Below, piece by piece: positions 1 through 6,500 of a stretch of DNA of 7,217 nucleotides. Both the position numbers and the translations under genes were made by a program. Under the pieces are notes generated by a model. That model did no database searches, had not been told where the DNA came from, and saw only the letters and a program-made list of their open reading frames with translations. Location of the stretch: contig CAJLYO010000081.1 in assembly GCA_905210885.1 (NCBI GenBank), positions 1 to 7,217 on the forward strand. Direction: 5' to 3'. Each line of letters begins with the position of its first letter. Position 1 is the stretch's first letter. The DNA comes from an uncultured Eubacteriales bacterium. GTDB lineage: Bacteria; Bacillota; Clostridia; Monoglobales; Firm-18.

Positions 1-247
1 GGAAGCCGTAAACATAGCCGAACCGGATGCCTTCGTAATAGGCGGCGCCGAAATTTACGCGCAGATGCTAAACTTTTGCGACACGGCATACATAACAAAG
101 GTTTCAGCCGACGGCAATGCGGATAAATTCTTTCCGAACCTGGACGAAACCGGTCTTTGGCGTCTTACGGAAAGCATACCGGACAGCGACAACGGCTACG
201 ATTTAGTTTTCTGCCGATATATATTTGACAAAACAGCAAGGTTGTGA
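1..247 (+). CDS. folA: Dihydrofolate reductase, C-terminal part (partial at left edge)
   Basis: This is the last 81 residues of dihydrofolate reductase, which reduces dihydrofolate to tetrahydrofolate with NADPH in the cytoplasm. The reading frame enters at position 2 and ends at the TGA at 245-247. The visible part starts near the conserved VIGGAEIYAQ segment (about residues 13-21 of the fragment), the glycine pair and helix that contact NADPH in this family. It continues with the typical CDTAYITKV strand, the acidic DKFFPNLDE stretch and a final YDLVFCRY strand, in the usual DHFR order. The N-terminal substrate-binding half lies outside the window. A promoter for the next gene lies across the last codons. 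The fold assignment is firm; whether thyA lies upstream, as is common, cannot be seen. Confidence 0.9.
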   Translation, partial: EAVNIAEPDAFVIGGAEIYAQMLNFCDTAYITKVSADGNADKFFPNLDETGLWRLTESIPDSDNGYDLVFCRYIFDKTARL

Positions 248-253
248 TATTAT
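225..253 (+). promoter_or_regulatory. Sigma-A-type promoter inside the folA 3' end, driving the permease gene
   Basis: A perfect -35 TTGACA at 225-230 is followed by a 17-nt spacer and a -10 TATTAT at 248-253 (5 of 6 matches). Transcription would start near 260, giving a leader of about 34 nt before the ATG at 294. The -35 box and spacer overlap the last folA codons, so the permease can be expressed separately from folA. The match is seen directly; promoter activity is inferred. Confidence 0.6.
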
Positions 254-293
254 TACTCTCGTACGCAATTTTTTGTATATGGGAGGAATAACA

Positions 294-1649
294 ATGACAT
301 CGCAGATTTTGGCTTTGTTTATTTTCGTGCTGATGTTTGCGCTGGTTATATCGGAAAAAATCGAGCGGCATCTTGTAACACTGATTTGCGCCGGGCTCAC
401 AATACTTGTTGTATTCGGTATAAGCATGCACAGCATGGAAGCAATATCAAAAACACTTAACTTAAAAAGCATTTTCACCGCCGGCTTTTGGTACACGGCA
501 TCTGAGGGCGGCGAAAGCTCAAGCGGTATAAACTGGGCGACAATTATATTTATCGCCGGAATGATGGTTATGGTTGAAGGCATGGCAAAGGCTGGCTTTT
601 TCAGATGGCTTTGCATATCAATTGCAGGACTTGTTAACTACAAGGCTGTCCGCATATTTGTTATGTTTATGCTTATGTCCGCATTTCTTGCAATGTTCAT
701 AGACAGTATTACAGTTATTCTGTTTCTTGCCGCGGTTACGGTCGAACTGTCGCAAATGCTTAAATTCGACCCCGTGCCTATGATTTTGGCGGAAATTTTC
801 TGCGCAAACTTAGGCGGCTCCGCAACAATGTGCGGCGACCCGCCGAACATTATAATAGGTACATCTTTGGGATATTCCTTCGCCGATTTTATCACCAACA
901 CCGGCGTTATCGCAGGCATAGCCCTTATCTTTGTTATCATATACTTTTACATATATTTTCACAAGGACTTCAAAAAGTGCGAAAACAATGACGCAGACAT
1001 TTCAAAATATCCCAAGGCTTCATCGGCAATAACAAACAAACGCGGCTTTGCCGTAAGCAGTGTGATATTTGCCCTGGCGGTAATTTTGCTTGTTACCCAC
1101 TCTATGACAGGCCTCACGGTTGCAACAATAGGTCTTTTCATTGCGGCAATAACGCTTATTACCTCCGGAAAATACGCTTTGGAGCTTATTAAAAAGCTTG
1201 ATTATAAGACACTTCTGTTTTTCATAGGTCTTTTCGTTGTTGTGGGCGGTCTTGAGCAGACAGGCGTTTTGGAAATCGCCGCCGGATTAATAGGAAAGAT
1301 TTGCGGCGGTAATATTCATCTTATGATTGCCATCATAATTTGGGTTTCCGGCGTTGCCAGCGCGTTTATCGATAACATTCCCTTTGCTGCTACAATGATA
1401 CCCATTATAGAGGACCTTGCCGCGGCTCAGGGCGTTGATTTGAAAATGCTTGCATGGTCACTGTCGCTGGGTACCGATATCGGCGGAAGCGCAACACCGA
1501 TAGGCGCTTCGGCAAACGTTGTGGGTATGTCCGTTGCGGCAAAGGAAGGCTACACCGTTGATTGGGCAAGATACTGCAAAGCGATGGTTGCGCCCACTGT
1601 AATCGTACTGTTTATTTCTACAATTTCAATATGGCTGAAATATGTTTAA
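294..1649 (+). CDS. ArsB/NhaD-type (ion transporter superfamily) membrane permease
   Basis: This is a 451-residue integral membrane permease of the ArsB/NhaD/SLC13-like ion transporter superfamily, whose members move arsenite, sodium/proton or organic anions across the cytoplasmic membrane. About ten or more hydrophobic segments alternate with short polar loops. Two related signature hairpins are visible, one in each half: NLGGSATMCGDPPN at residues 172-185 and DIGGSATPIGASAN at 395-408. The second half also has FIDNIPFAATMIP around 358-368. This internal symmetry is typical of the inverted-repeat fold of the superfamily. A short basic cytoplasmic loop (about residues 220-245) separates the halves. 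I chose the ATG at 294 because GGGAGG lies at 281-286; the frame stays open upstream to 225, but that stretch overlaps folA and the promoter and is not hydrophobic. The substrate cannot be decided: no arsR or arsC gene is next to it, so an arsenite role is not supported. Confidence 0.85.
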   Translation: MTSQILALFIFVLMFALVISEKIERHLVTLICAGLTILVVFGISMHSMEAISKTLNLKSIFTAGFWYTASEGGESSSGINWATIIFIAGMMVMVEGMAKAGFFRWLCISIAGLVNYKAVRIFVMFMLMSAFLAMFIDSITVILFLAAVTVELSQMLKFDPVPMILAEIFCANLGGSATMCGDPPNIIIGTSLGYSFADFITNTGVIAGIALIFVIIYFYIYFHKDFKKCENNDADISKYPKASSAITNKRGFAVSSVIFALAVILLVTHSMTGLTVATIGLFIAAITLITSGKYALELIKKLDYKTLLFFIGLFVVVGGLEQTGVLEIAAGLIGKICGGNIHLMIAIIIWVSGVASAFIDNIPFAATMIPIIEDLAAAQGVDLKMLAWSLSLGTDIGGSATPIGASANVVGMSVAAKEGYTVDWARYCKAMVAPTVIVLFISTISIWLKYV

Positions 1650-1679
1650 TTATCTCATGCGAGGTTTATAAGCAAAAAA

Positions 1680-1742
1680 TCTCTTATCATTTCTTGCCCT
1701 GCGGATAAGAGAAAAGTATCACTATTTATGCCATCGCAGGGC
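1680..1742 (+). promoter_or_regulatory. Predicted H-type RNA pseudoknot in the leader of the kinase-like gene
   Basis: Stem 1 pairs 1680-1688 (TCTCTTATC) with 1704-1712 (GATAAGAGA), nine perfect base pairs. The 3' half of its loop, GCCCTGCG at 1696-1703, is exactly complementary to CGCAGGGC at 1735-1742, eight base pairs that two G-U pairs could extend. The connecting loops are 7, 0 and 23 nt, the last one A/U-rich, which suits a coaxially stacked H-type pseudoknot. No U run follows, so it is not a terminator. The 3' strand ends 8 nt before the GGAG at 1751-1754, which suggests control of ribosome access, as in small riboswitches. I could not match it to a known riboswitch class. The pairings are seen; function is inferred. 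Confidence 0.45.
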
Positions 1743-1750
1743 GGCGGAAT

Positions 1751-1754
1751 GGAG
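1751..1754 (+). promoter_or_regulatory. Ribosome binding site deciding the start of the kinase-like gene
   Basis: GGAG at 1751-1754 lies 6 nt before the ATG at 1761. In-frame ATGs at 1728 and 1749 exist; the one at 1728 has no Shine-Dalgarno sequence and lies in the pseudoknot loop, and the one at 1749 has only a poorly placed purine run. The start at 1761 also matches the usual N-terminus of the family. Confidence 0.65.
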
Positions 1755-1760
1755 ATTTTT

Positions 1761-2363
1761 ATGAATACAAAACAGGTTATTATTTCTCTGAGCCGAGAGT
1801 TCGGCAGCGCCGGTCACATAATCGGCGAAACAATCGCAAAGCGTCTTGGTATTCCGATTTACGACAGCAATCTCTTGAAGGAAATTGCCGTTGCAAAAAA
1901 CCTGGACGTTAAAAATCTCGAAAAATACGATGAAGTTCCCAAAAACAAGCTTTTTTCCAGAAACGTAAAAGGCTACAGCAATTCGCCCGAGGAAAACATC
2001 GCAAACATTCAGTTTGACTATATCAGAAAAAAAGCGGAAAACGGAGAATCCTTCGTTATAGTCGGACGCTGTTCCGAAGAGGTTTTAAAGGATTTTGACT
2101 GCCTTATAACTTTGTTCATTCTTGCGGACACGGACAAAAAGATTGAGCGTATAAAAAAAGTATACGGTGTTTCCGAGTCCGAAGCAAAAAGTATGATTTT
2201 AAAGCAGAACAAAAAAAGGAAAGTATATCACAACCACTACTGCGAAGGCAAGTGGGGCGACTCCAGAAACTACGAATTTTCAATAAACAGCAGCAAGCTC
2301 GGAATTGACAAAACGGCAGATATCATCGAAACATACATTAAAGAAAGAATGGAGAACTTTTAA
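1761..2363 (+). CDS. Cytidylate-kinase-like family protein
   Basis: This is a 200-residue protein of the cytidylate-kinase-like family (the Cytidylate_kin2 type common in Clostridia), a P-loop-kinase-related cytoplasmic protein whose true substrate is generally unknown. The N-terminus IISLSREFGSAGHIIGETIA (about residues 7-26) corresponds to the family's usual ISREFGSGGREIG segment; the canonical Walker A lysine is absent, and the family's G-R is G-H here. IPIYDSNLL follows, then a central VIVGRCSEEVL segment, a basic helix with KKIERIKKVYGVSESEA, and the diagnostic C-terminal YHNHY..KWGDSRNYEFSINSSKLGID. Length fits the family. It is preceded by the predicted pseudoknot, and its TAA directly abuts the ATG of the next gene, so the two are probably translationally coupled. 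True CMP kinase activity is not supported, because housekeeping cytidylate kinase has a different sequence. Confidence 0.82.
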   Translation: MNTKQVIISLSREFGSAGHIIGETIAKRLGIPIYDSNLLKEIAVAKNLDVKNLEKYDEVPKNKLFSRNVKGYSNSPEENIANIQFDYIRKKAENGESFVIVGRCSEEVLKDFDCLITLFILADTDKKIERIKKVYGVSESEAKSMILKQNKKRKVYHNHYCEGKWGDSRNYEFSINSSKLGIDKTADIIETYIKERMENF

Positions 2364-3263
2364 ATGTATTTACCTATGAGATTTTGGGGAACAAGCGCCG
2401 GCGGTGCGATTCCTTCGCCGTTTTGCAGATGCGAGGTTTGCGAAAACGCACGAAAAGTCGGCGGCAAAGAGATTCGCCTTCGCTCGGCATTTCGTATTGA
2501 CAAAAAAATAATGATAGATATCGGCGGGTACTTTATAGCGCAGGCAATACGCTTAAACGACGACTTGTACGACATTGAGCATTTCCTGTTTACCCACCCC
2601 CATGAGGACCATTTTAACTATCTTATGTTTTGGCTTCGGAATAATGCGGCGCTGAAGCACCCTGAAAAGCCCATGAACGTTTACTTTACCGGTGATTCAT
2701 ATAATATTTTGGACAAGTTTTTATATTCAACGCCCGTCATCATCGATAAAGATGCCGATTATTTAAGCGAAAAGAACGTTAAGTTCGTTAAGCTTGAATT
2801 TGGGAAATGGTATAAAATTGACAATATTGAGATTATGCCCCTTAAAGGCAAGCACGGTACGACAGTTACGGAAAACGCCGCAAATTACCTTGTAAAACTG
2901 AAAAACGGCAAGCTTATGTACTATGCGCTCGACTCCGGTTATTATCTCGAGGAAACCTTTGATATTCTGAAAAATTACAAACTTGATATTTTAATCGGCG
3001 AGTGCACTTTCCCGAGAGAAAATCCAAAAAGACCGGACGGCGGATACGCCTGCCCCGTGCATATGGATTTGATAAGCTGCGTTGATACTTTAGACAGGCT
3101 TTTTGAAAACGGAACAATCGACGAAAAAACCGATATATACCTTACGCACATTGAAGCAAAAGGTCTTAATCATACGGAGCTTGAAGAGTATTTTGCAAAG
3201 CTTGACAGAAAATATTCCGCAAAAATTGCTTATGACGGACTTTCTATAGACGAACAATACTAA
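2364..3263 (+). CDS. PhnP-like metallo-beta-lactamase-fold hydrolase
   Basis: This is a 299-residue metal-dependent hydrolase of the metallo-beta-lactamase fold, closest in layout to PhnP, the phosphodiesterase that opens cyclic ribose phosphates. The N-terminal GTSAGGAIPSPFCRCEVC holds C21, C23 and C26, the spacing PhnP uses for a structural zinc. The metal-binding HxHxDH is H78, H80, D82 and H83 (HPHEDH). Further probable ligands are H164 (GKHGT), D190 (YALDSG) and H262 (YLTHIEAKG). There is no signal peptide, so it should be cytoplasmic. The start is the ATG touching the upstream stop codon, with GGAG at 2351-2354 inside the preceding gene. No C-P lyase genes are nearby, so a phosphonate role is not supported; a cyclic-phosphate or nucleotide-like substrate is a reasonable guess given the kinase-like partner. 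A terminator follows the stop codon. Confidence 0.85.
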   Translation: MYLPMRFWGTSAGGAIPSPFCRCEVCENARKVGGKEIRLRSAFRIDKKIMIDIGGYFIAQAIRLNDDLYDIEHFLFTHPHEDHFNYLMFWLRNNAALKHPEKPMNVYFTGDSYNILDKFLYSTPVIIDKDADYLSEKNVKFVKLEFGKWYKIDNIEIMPLKGKHGTTVTENAANYLVKLKNGKLMYYALDSGYYLEETFDILKNYKLDILIGECTFPRENPKRPDGGYACPVHMDLISCVDTLDRLFENGTIDEKTDIYLTHIEAKGLNHTELEEYFAKLDRKYSAKIAYDGLSIDEQY

Positions 3264-3269
3264 ATTTAG

Positions 3270-3295
3270 GGCACAGAAAACTGTGCCTTTTATTT
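3270..3295 (+). terminator. Rho-independent terminator after the MBL hydrolase gene
   Basis: GGCACAG at 3270-3276 pairs perfectly with CTGTGCC at 3281-3287 around an AAAA loop, followed by TTTTATTT. It lies 6 nt after the stop codon and closes the plus-strand block. Confidence 0.9.
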
Positions 3296-3324
3296 ATGCA
3301 CAAATCGGCTCGGTGAATTTGCAG

Positions 3325-3351
3325 TATTGCGAAAGAAACGCAATATTTTTT
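3325..3351 (+). terminator. Second hairpin with T run: tandem terminator or operator-like inverted repeat
   Basis: TATTGCG at 3325-3331 and CGCAATA at 3339-3345 form a perfect inverted repeat around AAAGAAA, followed by six T residues at 3346-3351. It could be a backup terminator for the upstream block. It also lies about 40 bp before the -10 box of the GH88 gene, so it could instead be a binding site for a sugar-responsive regulator. The sequence alone does not decide. Confidence 0.45.
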
Positions 3352-3384
3352 GAAATTACAACAGTATTATTCACACACAAGTTA

Positions 3385-3393
3385 TGCTACAAT
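3385..3393 (+). promoter_or_regulatory. Extended -10 promoter of the GH88 gene
   Basis: TGC directly precedes TACAAT at 3388-3393 (5 of 6 matches to TATAAT), forming an extended -10 element. No good -35 is found at 17 nt; TTCACA at 3370-3375 is too close. Transcription would start near 3400, just before the GGAGAG ribosome binding site at 3401-3406, giving a very short leader. A weak -35 fits a gene that needs an activator, but that is inference. Confidence 0.45.
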
Positions 3394-3414
3394 TGATTGC
3401 GGAGAGTGATACTA

Positions 3415-4542
3415 ATGGAAATTCTGACAAAACAGCAAATTGACGAATTATGGAATAAAATTGACAAAAAACTGGCACGCGTAGCCATCAGCGCAAGAGA
3501 AAAACTTCCGTACACTACGATTGACGGAGTATACGATGACCATTCACACGAAGGAGCAGACGGCGTTGACTGGTGGACAAACGGATTTTGGGCAGGTATG
3601 ATGTGGCTTATGTATGCCGGCACAAAAAACGAGGAATATAAAATTACCGCACGCCGCAGCGAAGAACTTTTGGACAAAGCGCTTTTGGCTCCCCAAAAAC
3701 TTTATCACGACGTCGGTTTTATGTGGCAGCTTTCAAGCAGTGCGGACTATCAGCTTACAAAAAATCAAAAGTCCTTTGAAAGAAGCCTTGCGGCGGCAAA
3801 CACGCTTGCCGGACGCTATAATGTAAGAGGCGGATATATAAGAGCCTGGAACGGTAACGGAAACGAAGGCTCGGCAATAATCGACTGTATGATGAATCTG
3901 CCTATTTTATACTGGGCATCCGACGCAATAGGCGATGACAGATACAGATATATAGCCATGAACCACGCGGATAAAACCATGGCAAACCATGTGCGCCCGG
4001 ACGGTTCGGTTAACCATATTCTTCATTATTATCCCGAAAACGGTGAAATTGAGGAAAACATAGGCGGTCAGGGGTACTGTGAAGGTTCATCATGGTCAAG
4101 AGGTCAGGCTTGGGGACTTTACGGCTTCACTTTAAGCTATATTCACACAAAAGAACAGCGTTATCTTGACACCGCAAAAAAAATAGCAAACTACTTTATC
4201 GCGGCATGCTGTGACGATTATCTGCCCAGATGCGATTTCAGAGCACCGGCACAGCCCGTTATATATGACTCCTCCGCAGGTCTTATCGCGGCATGCGGTC
4301 TGCTTGAGCTTTCAAAACTTGTCGGCGAGTACGAAAAGGATATGTACTATAATGCCGCTTGCAGATTTGTAAAGGCTGCGGCTGAAAACTTTACGGACTG
4401 GTCGGACGAAACCGATGCAATCATTACCCACGGTACGGAAGCTTATCATGCCGACAGACATCATATAGCTATGATTTACTCTGATTTCTACTTTGTTGAG
4501 GCAGTTAACAAGCTCAAAGGCTTTAATACATTTTTGTGGTAA
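3415..4542 (+). CDS. GH88 unsaturated glucuronyl hydrolase
   Basis: This is a 375-residue glycoside hydrolase of family 88. Such enzymes remove the unsaturated uronic acid left at the non-reducing end of oligosaccharides after polysaccharide lyases cut glycosaminoglycans, gellan or similar polymers; the reaction hydrates the double bond. Family landmarks appear in order: DWWTNGFWAGMMW (residues 52-64), HDVGFMW with the probable catalytic D99, W145 followed by SAIIDCMMNLP with the second key aspartate D157, RPDGSVNH, and the conserved WSRGQAWGLYGF. The last motif points to GH88 rather than the related GH105. There is no signal peptide, so it acts in the cytoplasm on imported oligosaccharides. 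The ATG at 3415 has GGAGAG 8 nt upstream; a TTG at 3397 is in frame but lies before that site. It is monocistronic, between an upstream terminator and a shared convergent one. No lyase or sugar importer is in the window. Confidence 0.92.
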   Translation: MEILTKQQIDELWNKIDKKLARVAISAREKLPYTTIDGVYDDHSHEGADGVDWWTNGFWAGMMWLMYAGTKNEEYKITARRSEELLDKALLAPQKLYHDVGFMWQLSSSADYQLTKNQKSFERSLAAANTLAGRYNVRGGYIRAWNGNGNEGSAIIDCMMNLPILYWASDAIGDDRYRYIAMNHADKTMANHVRPDGSVNHILHYYPENGEIEENIGGQGYCEGSSWSRGQAWGLYGFTLSYIHTKEQRYLDTAKKIANYFIAACCDDYLPRCDFRAPAQPVIYDSSAGLIAACGLLELSKLVGEYEKDMYYNAACRFVKAAAENFTDWSDETDAIITHGTEAYHADRHHIAMIYSDFYFVEAVNKLKGFNTFLW

Positions 4543-4559
4543 ATAAGTGTCAATACATA

Positions 4560-4597
4560 AAAAATGACGTGCAGGTATATAACCGCACGTCATTTTT
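4560..4597. terminator. Bidirectional terminator between convergent genes
   Basis: AAAAATGACGTGC at 4560-4572 pairs perfectly with GCACGTCATTTTT at 4585-4597, and GGT/ACC extends the stem inside after a bulged A. The A and T runs on the two sides give a U tail on either strand, so it serves both the GH88 gene and the minus-strand gene ending at 4601. Confidence 0.9.
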
Positions 4598-4600
4598 ATG

Positions 4601-6375
4601 TTATTGCATGCTTTCAAGAGGCTTTATCGTGTTCATGTTTTCAACTGCAAAAACCTTGTAGGTATTCTGCGTTTTTTCAACTTCAAATACGCTGTATTTA
4701 TCTCTTGCCGGCAATGTGTTAACCGTCATTTTATCAAGTCTGCCGTCAGCAGTGTACATAGCCGTTATGACCGAAACCGCGCCGTCCGAATAATGCGCCG
4801 GGTTAACCGTTATTGTAAGCTTATCGCCGTTATCCGCGATAAAATCGGGGGTTACGTCCGCAAACTTAAAGTCAAAGTAAATAGGCGAAACATTGCCCAT
4901 CTTACCGCCCCAGTTTGCACCGTTTAACCTTACGGTTAAAAGTGAGCCGTAATCGCCGCTTGCAAGAATCGTCTTTATCGCATTGGTAACGTCTAAGGAG
5001 ACCTCCTTGCCCGCATTTTCACTGCCGGAATATTTGCCAAGTTCAATTACCTCGGCATCATCGGGGTAAGCGGCTTTAATCTCATCATATGTGCTGTTTT
5101 CATTTATGGCATAATCGCCCTTCATTGCGTACGCGGTAAGACCCATACCCAAAAATTGCGAATATGACATGTTCATGCTGATGCTTTCAATTGCCGAAAA
5201 GTCAATATCTTTAAAAGCCGAAACGTCATACTGATAGTACCATACGTTACGCGCACCGTCATTATCGTTTGTATCATACCATTTTACGTCAGAAGCATTC
5301 CTTGTTACAGAAATAATTTTCGGACCTTTGGAATAATTTGAAATAATCGCGCGATACAGATTTTTTACAGCCGCATTGCTGCCTTTAACGTTAAAGTTAA
5401 CCGTTGCCGCAGCGGTTGAACCTGTGTTGGAAACCGCAACTGCCTTTATTTCGCAAACACCCATTGAAAGCTCGGAAAGGTCGGCAGTGTAAACACCGTC
5501 TGTGCCTTCGGTTACTGTCGCTTTAAGCTCGCCGTCCGCATAAAATTCTACCTTTTCTATGCCGTTAGCAGCGTCGGTTGCCTTTACGGAAACCGTTACA
5601 GCCTCGTTTGCATAGGTCTGCTGAGCCGACAGAATCTGAACGCTCGGTTTTTCCGCAAGACGTACGTAAAGCCTCGGCATGCCCGGCTCGTTAACGTCTG
5701 AAAAATAATACATTGTATTTCCCCAGTGGGTGTAAATCATAAACGATGCGCTTCCGTTTTTATTTACGATATAATCTTTAATGTCGTAAGCTACAGCCAT
5801 ATTACCCATCTGCTCGTCAGTAAGTCCTTCAAACCTGCCTGCGTTCTTAAGGGTATTAAATGCTGTCACCGTTGCGTCTGTTTTTGTTTCATAAAATTTT
5901 GTTGTATTTATCTCGGGCATTACATAGGTATCTGCCTCTCCGTCCCCGTCTTTGTCCTTATACATTGACTCGAGAGAAATCTCGTTTGAAGGAACATCGT
6001 AGAACTGAAGGGGAACTGTTTTTTTATTGTCCTTACCCAAAAGATACATATCCGTAATATCATAATCAGCCGAACCGTCGCCGTCCGGGTCAATCATTGA
6101 CTGCAAATCAAAATCAAACTTTATAAATACCGCTGCGGCAACACTGTCCAGTCCGTTTCCGCCGGTTGAATCTACTACAAGATTATTTCTGTCCGGATTA
6201 CCGGTTGTCGAATTCGGAAGCCCGCTATAGTCGTAGTTTTTCTTGTAGAGGGTATTACCAAGAGTGCTTACCGGAACACCGCCGTGTCTGCCGCAAAGGC
6301 AGCAGCCGGAGCAAGCGTCATCAGCATAAGCACCGTTAAAATCACGGCGGTTACACGTCTTTTAAACATTTTCAT
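4601..6375 (-). pseudogene. Secreted modular carbohydrate-binding-type protein, frame broken after the signal peptide
   Basis: The gene encodes an exported protein of about 590 residues whose frame is interrupted. The ATG at 6375, with AAAGGTG 8 nt upstream, begins MKMFKRRV, a hydrophobic core and an APAAAFA-A signal-peptidase site near residues 28-29, but this frame stops at the TAA at 6268-6270. The rest continues in another frame from about 6271 to 4601. Restoring it needs one extra base or removal of two, for example one GT of the GTGT at about 6276-6279. Reconstructed order: a DNRLRE/CBM96-like beta-sandwich (about 36-242, with VAAAVFIKFDFD and FSDVNEPGMPRLYVRL), an Ig-like domain (243-333), a second similar sandwich (337-505), and a C-terminal module ending YKVFAVENMNTIKPLESMQ. 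Asp-rich DxDGDG loops at about 96-106 and 141-151 look calcium-binding. No catalytic domain is seen. Codon use and domains look intact, so the lesion is recent or a sequencing error. The domain names are by resemblance only. Confidence 0.72.
6059..6091 (-). other. Calcium-type DxDGDG loop 1 in the secreted protein
   Basis: These codons read DPDGDGSADYD, an EF-hand- or dockerin-like loop with acidic residues at alternating positions. A second loop, DKDGDGEADTY, is encoded at 5924-5956. Both lie within the first beta-sandwich. Calcium binding is inferred from the pattern; no flanking helices typical of a dockerin are seen. Confidence 0.5.
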
Positions 6376-6410
6376 TGATATTACACCTTTCATTTAGGTT
6401 TCTTACGGTT

Positions 6411-6439
6411 ATTATAAATTATAATATTCAATTTTTCAA
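6411..6439 (-). promoter_or_regulatory. Near-consensus sigma-A promoter of the secreted-protein gene
   Basis: On the minus strand, TTGAAA (6439 to 6434) is followed by a 17-nt spacer and a perfect TATAAT (6416 to 6411). Transcription should start near 6404, leaving a leader of about 29 nt that contains AAAGGTG before the ATG at 6375. The promoter looks intact and strong although the frame downstream is broken. Confidence 0.75.
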
Positions 6440-6463
6440 GTTTAATACTTTTAAACATTTATT

Positions 6464-6500
6464 AAAAAGGCTGAACGGAAAACAAAAATCCGTTCAGCCT
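6464..6500 (-). terminator. Rho-independent terminator of the ABC ATPase gene
   Basis: A 12-bp perfect stem pairs 6468-6479 with 6489-6500 around a 9-nt loop. Read on the minus strand it ends in a run of five T residues (the first closing the stem), followed by AAT. The stem overlaps the TAG stop codon of the ATPase gene at 6499-6501. It isolates that gene from the secreted-protein gene downstream. Confidence 0.8.

Noticed and set aside
225..293. N-terminal extension of the permease starting at a TTG at 225
   Set aside because: It overlaps folA and the promoter, would begin upstream of the predicted transcription start, has no ribosome binding site and encodes a non-hydrophobic stretch; GGGAGG sits correctly before the ATG at 294.
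203..616. Minus-strand open frame across the permease gene
   Set aside because: It is antisense to well-supported coding sequence, has no family features and no ribosome binding site.
294..1649. Arsenical resistance operon
   Set aside because: The permease signature is shared by ArsB, NhaD and other transporters, and no arsR, arsC or arsA gene is adjacent.
1681..1711. The hairpin after the permease gene as a Rho-independent terminator
   Set aside because: The stem is A/T-rich with a 15-nt loop and is followed by GAAAAG-type sequence, not a T run.
4598..4927. Plus-strand open frame opposite the end of the secreted protein
   Set aside because: It begins inside the bidirectional terminator region and lies opposite a recognisable C-terminal module; it has no supporting motif.
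4601..6106. The secreted protein starting at a TTG at 6106 as a complete gene
   Set aside because: That start lies in the middle of the first sandwich domain, has no ribosome binding site, and clear homologous coding continues upstream to about 6271 with a signal peptide in another frame.
6262..6290. Programmed ribosomal frameshifting at the signal peptide junction
   Set aside because: No slippery heptamer of the X-XXY-YYZ type and no obvious downstream pseudoknot were found; a simple indel explains it better.
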